A stretch of DNA of 18,992 nt from an uncultured Eubacteriales bacterium (GTDB lineage Bacteria; Bacillota; Clostridia; Peptostreptococcales; Anaerovoracaceae), in assembly GCA_900547295.1 (NCBI GenBank), contig URGK01000051.1, positions 1 to 18,992 on the forward strand. Direction: 5' to 3'. Positions 16,027-18,992 of this stretch are shown here, one piece after another. The first letter of the stretch is position 1; each line of letters opens with the position of its first letter. The position numbers and the translations under genes are program-made. A model generated the notes under the pieces. The model was not told where the DNA came from. It did not search any database and worked only from the letters and a program-made list of their open reading frames with translations.

Positions 16027-17186
16027 CGGAAACAGAATTAAGAAAGATAATAGAGGAAATAAACCCGGTTGACAGGGAAGCCATGAAGCAGGCGGAGGCA
16101 AGGCTTGACATACTGGCAAAGCCGCCCGGTTCGCTGGGAGTACTTGAGAGTATAGCAATTCAGCTTGCGGGAATTACAGGCAGAGTAAAGAACAGTATAA
16201 ACAGCAGCGCAGTTACAGTGTTTGCTGCAGACAACGGAGTTACAGAAGAGGGCACTGCTTCTGCGCCGCAGTCTGTTACATACAGTCAGACAATCAACAT
16301 ATCAAGGCACCTTACAGGAGTCGGCGCTCTTGCAGACTGCTTTGGCACAGATATACTGGTTACAGATGTGGGTGTGAATGCCGACTTTCCGGAGGAAATG
16401 CTGACTCTTGACCCTGTAGTGCATAACTGCTCTACAGGCGTATGCAGACAGACTCTCGCAGAGGGCATTGTAAACCGCAAAATCGCATACGGCACCAATA
16501 ACTTTGCCAAAGAGCCTGCAATGAGCAGACATCAGGTTATGATGGGAATATATATAGGGATTGAAGCTGCCAAGGCGGCAGGAAATACAGGACACGATAT
16601 AATCGGAGTCGGGGAGATGGGTATAGGTAATACCACTACTGCGTCGGCGGTACTGTCGGCTCTTACGGGTCTGCCTGCATCAAAAACGGCAGGCAGAGGC
16701 GGCGGTCTTGATAGTGATTCCTTTGCAAGAAAAAAAGAAGTCATAGATAATGCAGTAAAAAGAATAACTCCGTATGAGGACGGCTGGGACAGGGTATTTG
16801 AAGCCTTAAGTCAGGTTGGAGGATTTGATATCGCAGCAATGACAGGGACGTTTCTGGGCGCGGCGCTTTACGGAATGCCTGCGGTTATAGACGGATATAT
16901 ATCGGCTGTTGCAGCTCTTTGCGCATATATGATAAATCCGGAAGTAAAGGGATACCTGTTTGGCTCCCACAAATCTAAAGAACCGGGTTATGAGTATGCT
17001 GCGTCTGCTCTTGGAATTAAACCGATGCTTGACCTTGAAATGAGGCTTGGAGAGGGCAGCGGATGTCCTATGGCATTTCAGGTAATAAAGGGAGCCTGCG
17101 CGGTTATGTGCAATATGACGACTCTTGAAGAGGGCAATGTGGAAGCGGAGTATCTCAAAAAGCTTGACAAAGAGGAAGACTTTTAA
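16023..17186 (+). CDS. cobT: Nicotinate-nucleotide-dimethylbenzimidazole phosphoribosyltransferase
   Basis: This 387-residue enzyme transfers phosphoribose from nicotinate mononucleotide to the lower-ligand base, giving the alpha-ribazole phosphate used to finish cobamides. The N-terminus has the family motif K-P-P-G-S-L-G (about residues 38-44). The middle carries G-E-M-G-I-G-N-T-T-T. The C-terminus carries R-L-G-E-G-S-G, with Glu344 in the place of the catalytic glutamate of Salmonella CobT. It is slightly longer than the usual 350 or so residues. The start is ATG 16023, overlapping the preceding stop as ATGA and with AAAGGGG six bases upstream. An in-frame ATG at 15999 lies inside the previous gene and is not preferred. 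It is co-translated with the CbiR-like gene. Which base it prefers cannot be read from the sequence. Confidence 0.95.
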   Translation: MTETELRKIIEEINPVDREAMKQAEARLDILAKPPGSLGVLESIAIQLAGITGRVKNSINSSAVTVFAADNGVTEEGTASAPQSVTYSQTINISRHLTGVGALADCFGTDILVTDVGVNADFPEEMLTLDPVVHNCSTGVCRQTLAEGIVNRKIAYGTNNFAKEPAMSRHQVMMGIYIGIEAAKAAGNTGHDIIGVGEMGIGNTTTASAVLSALTGLPASKTAGRGGGLDSDSFARKKEVIDNAVKRITPYEDGWDRVFEALSQVGGFDIAAMTGTFLGAALYGMPAVIDGYISAVAALCAYMINPEVKGYLFGSHKSKEPGYEYAASALGIKPMLDLEMRLGEGSGCPMAFQVIKGACAVMCNMTTLEEGNVEAEYLKKLDKEEDF

Positions 17187-17187
17187 A

Positions 17188-17718
17188 ATGAAAATATTTA
17201 TATCAGGCGGCTGTAAAAACGGCAAATCGTATTTTGCCCAGAGCCTTGCAAAGCAGCTTGCAGAGGAGTCGGGAGGTCCTCTTTACTACATTGCAACCAT
17301 GATACCCTGTGATGAAGAGGACAGGGCAAGGATAAGGCGGCATATAGAGGCCAGAGCAGGCTGGGGCTTTGAAACCATAGAGCAGGGCAGGAACATAAAG
17401 GAGATATTCGATAAGGCATATGAAAATGGCACGTTTCTTCTTGACAGCGTGACTGCGCTTCTTGCAAACGAAATGTTTGACAGCGGGGATATCAATAGGT
17501 CAGCATATCTTAAAATTGCAGAGGAGCTTAAATACGTTGCGGGCAGAGCTTCTAACATAGTATTTGTTTCAGATTATATATATTCCGATGCGGTCATTTA
17601 TGATGAATTAAGCGAGGACTACCGCAGAGGACTTGGTTATATAGACAGAGCGCTGGCTGGAATATGCGACAGGGTGACAGAGGTGGCATACGGACAGCTG
17701 TTTGATTACAAGAGGTAG
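17188..17718 (+). CDS. cobU: Adenosylcobinamide kinase/guanylyltransferase CobU, C-terminal motif divergent
   Basis: This 176-residue protein (usual length about 180) phosphorylates adenosylcobinamide and adds GMP in the lower-loop pathway. The P-loop G-G-C-K-N-G-K-S (residues 7-14) is intact, and His52 in R-R-H-I matches the His that carries GMP in Salmonella CobU. The later conserved stretch that reads E-V-G-x-G-I-V-P and A-G-R in classical CobU is not recognisable here: the protein reads S-D-Y-I-Y-S-D-A-V-I-Y instead. The short CobU-like protein after cobS keeps that very motif. The start is ATG 17188, one base after the cobT stop, with AGAGGA upstream. An in-frame extension from 17125 is rejected because it lies inside cobT. 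The family is clear, and full bifunctionality is less certain. Confidence 0.88.
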   Translation: MKIFISGGCKNGKSYFAQSLAKQLAEESGGPLYYIATMIPCDEEDRARIRRHIEARAGWGFETIEQGRNIKEIFDKAYENGTFLLDSVTALLANEMFDSGDINRSAYLKIAEELKYVAGRASNIVFVSDYIYSDAVIYDELSEDYRRGLGYIDRALAGICDRVTEVAYGQLFDYKR

Positions 17719-17721
17719 AAT

Positions 17722-18474
17722 ATGAATATTATAAAAGGATTTTTTATGGCGTGGGGTAATTTCTGCATTGTCCCTTGCCCATGGAGAATATGGGACGATA
17801 CCAGCAGAAAGCAGATGCTGGCAATGCTGCCTGTTCTGGGACTTCTTATGGGAGCCTTATGGTACGGTCTTGCAGAGCTGCTTCTGTGGCTTTGCATACC
17901 CAAAATGCTGAGTGCGGCGGTTCTGACGGTGTATCCGTTTTTTGTTTCAGGGTTTATGCACCTTGACGGATATATGGACTGCTGTGATGCGATATTTTCA
18001 AGAGCGCCTCTTGAGAAGAAAAAACAGATACTCAAAGACTCAAGAGTAGGAGCCTTTGCGGTCATATGGGTGATTGTGCTGTTTCTTGTGTTCTTTGCAT
18101 CAGTGTACAGCTTCATAGAAGCAGGCGCATCATATATGGAATTCCTTATAGCGGTCCCTGTAATCTCAAGAGCTGTCGGAGTAGGCTGCATATTAAAGGG
18201 CAGAAGGCTCAATGTGAGTCAGTACGAAAGCCTTGAAAGAGGCAGCGGGAAACAGATAATCTTTATAGCAGTATTTGCGGTACTGATATCCGCAGCCTGC
18301 ACAGCAGTTACTGATATACAGGTGCTTGTGCCTCTTGTTCTGTGTGCTGCTGCAGGTATAATTTCCTGTATGCGGGCAGCGCGAAGCCTTGGCGGTGTCA
18401 ATGGTGATATTGCAGGCTACAGTATAGTGTGGGCGGAGTGCTTTGCCGTTATAGGTGCGGCGGTGATGTTTTAG
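17722..18474 (+). CDS. cobS: Cobalamin synthase (adenosylcobinamide-GDP ribazoletransferase)
   Basis: This 250-residue membrane enzyme joins adenosylcobinamide-GDP with alpha-ribazole or its phosphate, the last assembly step. Family motifs are clear: G-F-M-H-L-D-G-Y-M-D (about residues 76-85) with its aspartates, then K-D-S-R-V-G-A-F about 25 residues later, and G-G-V-N-G-D-I-A-G near the C-terminus. About six to seven hydrophobic segments cover the rest, as expected for an inner-membrane protein. The length is typical. It starts three bases after cobU, and its stop overlaps the ribosome site of the next gene, so the whole run is one operon. Confidence 0.94.
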   Translation: MNIIKGFFMAWGNFCIVPCPWRIWDDTSRKQMLAMLPVLGLLMGALWYGLAELLLWLCIPKMLSAAVLTVYPFFVSGFMHLDGYMDCCDAIFSRAPLEKKKQILKDSRVGAFAVIWVIVLFLVFFASVYSFIEAGASYMEFLIAVPVISRAVGVGCILKGRRLNVSQYESLERGSGKQIIFIAVFAVLISAACTAVTDIQVLVPLVLCAAAGIISCMRAARSLGGVNGDIAGYSIVWAECFAVIGAAVMF

Positions 18475-18486
18475 GAGGAGCTTGAT

Positions 18487-18867
18487 ATGGAGCTGATTTT
18501 CGGAGGGGCATATCAGGGCAGGCTTGAATATGCAAAATCGAAATACAATTTAAGAGATGAGGATATATTCTTTTGCAGTGAGGAAAGGGCTGAAATAGAC
18601 CTTTCAAAGCCTGTGATTTACTGTATGGAGAAATTCCTGCTTGCCTGCATAAGAGAGGGCAGAAACCCTGCTGAGGAATTTAAAAACATATCTGATGCTC
18701 TGACAGATAAAATAGTGATATGTACGGATATATCACAGGGGATAGTTCCCGTAGACAGGGAACTCAGAGCATGGAGAGAGGAAGCCGGCAGAGCCATGGT
18801 TAAAATGGCAGAGGTCTCGCAGTCGGTGACAAGAATATTTGCGGGACTGCCGCTGACCCTGAAATAA
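18487..18867 (+). CDS. Short CobU-like protein with degenerate P-loop
   Basis: This 126-residue protein is homologous to the two ends of CobU and lacks the middle. The N-terminus reads L-I-F-G-G-A-Y-Q-G-R-L-E-Y-A, where the P-loop Lys is Arg12 and the following Ser/Thr is Leu13. The segment holding the guanylylated His is absent. The C-terminus keeps T-D-I-S-Q-G-I-V-P, E-A-G-R and S/A-G-L-P-L-x-L-K, which line up well with Salmonella CobU. AGGAGGAG at about 18473-18480 is a strong ribosome site. It is not an obvious pseudogene: the frame is intact and well placed at the end of the operon. It may be a partner or regulator of the preceding CobU, or a salvage kinase with altered nucleotide use. 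The family is fairly sure and the function is open. Confidence 0.75.
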   Translation: MELIFGGAYQGRLEYAKSKYNLRDEDIFFCSEERAEIDLSKPVIYCMEKFLLACIREGRNPAEEFKNISDALTDKIVICTDISQGIVPVDRELRAWREEAGRAMVKMAEVSQSVTRIFAGLPLTLK

Positions 18868-18906
18868 TTTGTAATGTAATAGAAATGACCATTGTATTAT
18901 CAATAT

Positions 18907-18983
18907 TTAACACGCCGTGAGCAAGAAATCCCCCCATTTCTATAAGTGGTGGGATGAATTGTGATTAACACGGCGATTTCTTG
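18907..18983 (-). mobile_element. Structured end resembling an IS200/IS605-type element, body beyond the window
   Basis: A strong hairpin at 18929-18954 (11-base arms with one mismatch and one wobble, tetraloop) is flanked by two inverted pairs that cross: CGCCGTG (18913-18919) with CACGGCG (18969-18975), and CAAGAAATC (18922-18930) with GATTTCTTG (18975-18983). TTAACACG is repeated directly at 18907 and 18965. Read on the minus strand, the order C-rich arm, ATAG loop, G-rich arm, then TTTCTTGCTC resembles what I remember of right ends downstream of tnpB, where the guide RNA scaffold lies. No transposase is inside the window, and the element would extend to the right. The structure is certain. 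The assignment is tentative. Confidence 0.4.
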
Positions 18984-18992
18984 ACTCCTTCA

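Noticed and set aside
18487..18867. Reading the short CobU-like gene as a decayed pseudogene of cobU
   Set aside because: The frame is intact, the ribosome site is strong, the C-terminal motifs are well conserved, and the position in the operon is regular.

Overview
The window looks like the chromosome of an anaerobic, low-to-mid GC Gram-positive bacterium, most likely class Clostridia (Bacillota). The reasons are a glycyl radical enzyme with its activase, strong AGGAGG-type ribosome binding sites, heavy AGA/AGG and ATA codon use, a lipoprotein-type amino-acid binding protein, and a tandem of Firmicutes-style XRE regulators. Every gene that can be supported lies on the + strand and coding density is high. 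No rRNA, tRNA or CRISPR was seen. No gap between genes exceeds 300 bases.

Layout. (1) 1-3426: the 3' part of a glycyl radical activating enzyme gene, then a complete glycyl radical enzyme of the dehydratase/decarboxylase type with an unassigned substrate and an unusual four-cysteine insert after the active site. (2) 3435-4991: a brnQ-type branched-chain amino acid carrier with its own promoter, a leader hairpin and a terminator. (3) 5006-7485: two tandem paralogous membrane-anchored XRE regulators. Their DNA-reading domains are protein-identical over 53 residues while their extracytoplasmic domains have diverged. A promoter with overlapping palindromes precedes them and a strong terminator follows. 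(4) 7520-10288: an AEC-family permease and a half-size ABC exporter. (5) 10326-12777: a polar amino acid ABC importer (lipoprotein, permease, ATPase) with its own promoter, an intercistronic hairpin and a terminator. (6) 12799-15214: a 781-residue protein made of two fused ATP-grasp units of the sugar-transfer-associated type, the first apparently catalytically degenerate. (7) 15274-18867: a tight cobamide lower-loop operon with a CbiR-like TIM-barrel hydrolase, CobT, CobU, CobS and a second short CobU-like protein. (8) 18907-18983: a strong hairpin inside crossing inverted repeats, resembling the end of an IS200/IS605-type element whose body would lie beyond the right edge.

How the genes work together. 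The last operon reads as a cobamide remodelling pathway: CbiR would strip the lower ligand from imported cobamides, CobU would convert the cobinamide product to its GDP form, CobT would activate a new base, and CobS would join the two. The two CobU-like proteins have lost different conserved motifs, which suggests divided labour. The transporters and the glycyl radical enzyme fit an amino-acid-fermenting gut-type anaerobe, but that lifestyle is inference. The most unusual signals are the double ATP-grasp protein, the twin membrane regulators, the complementary CobU pair and the Cys-rich glycyl radical enzyme.
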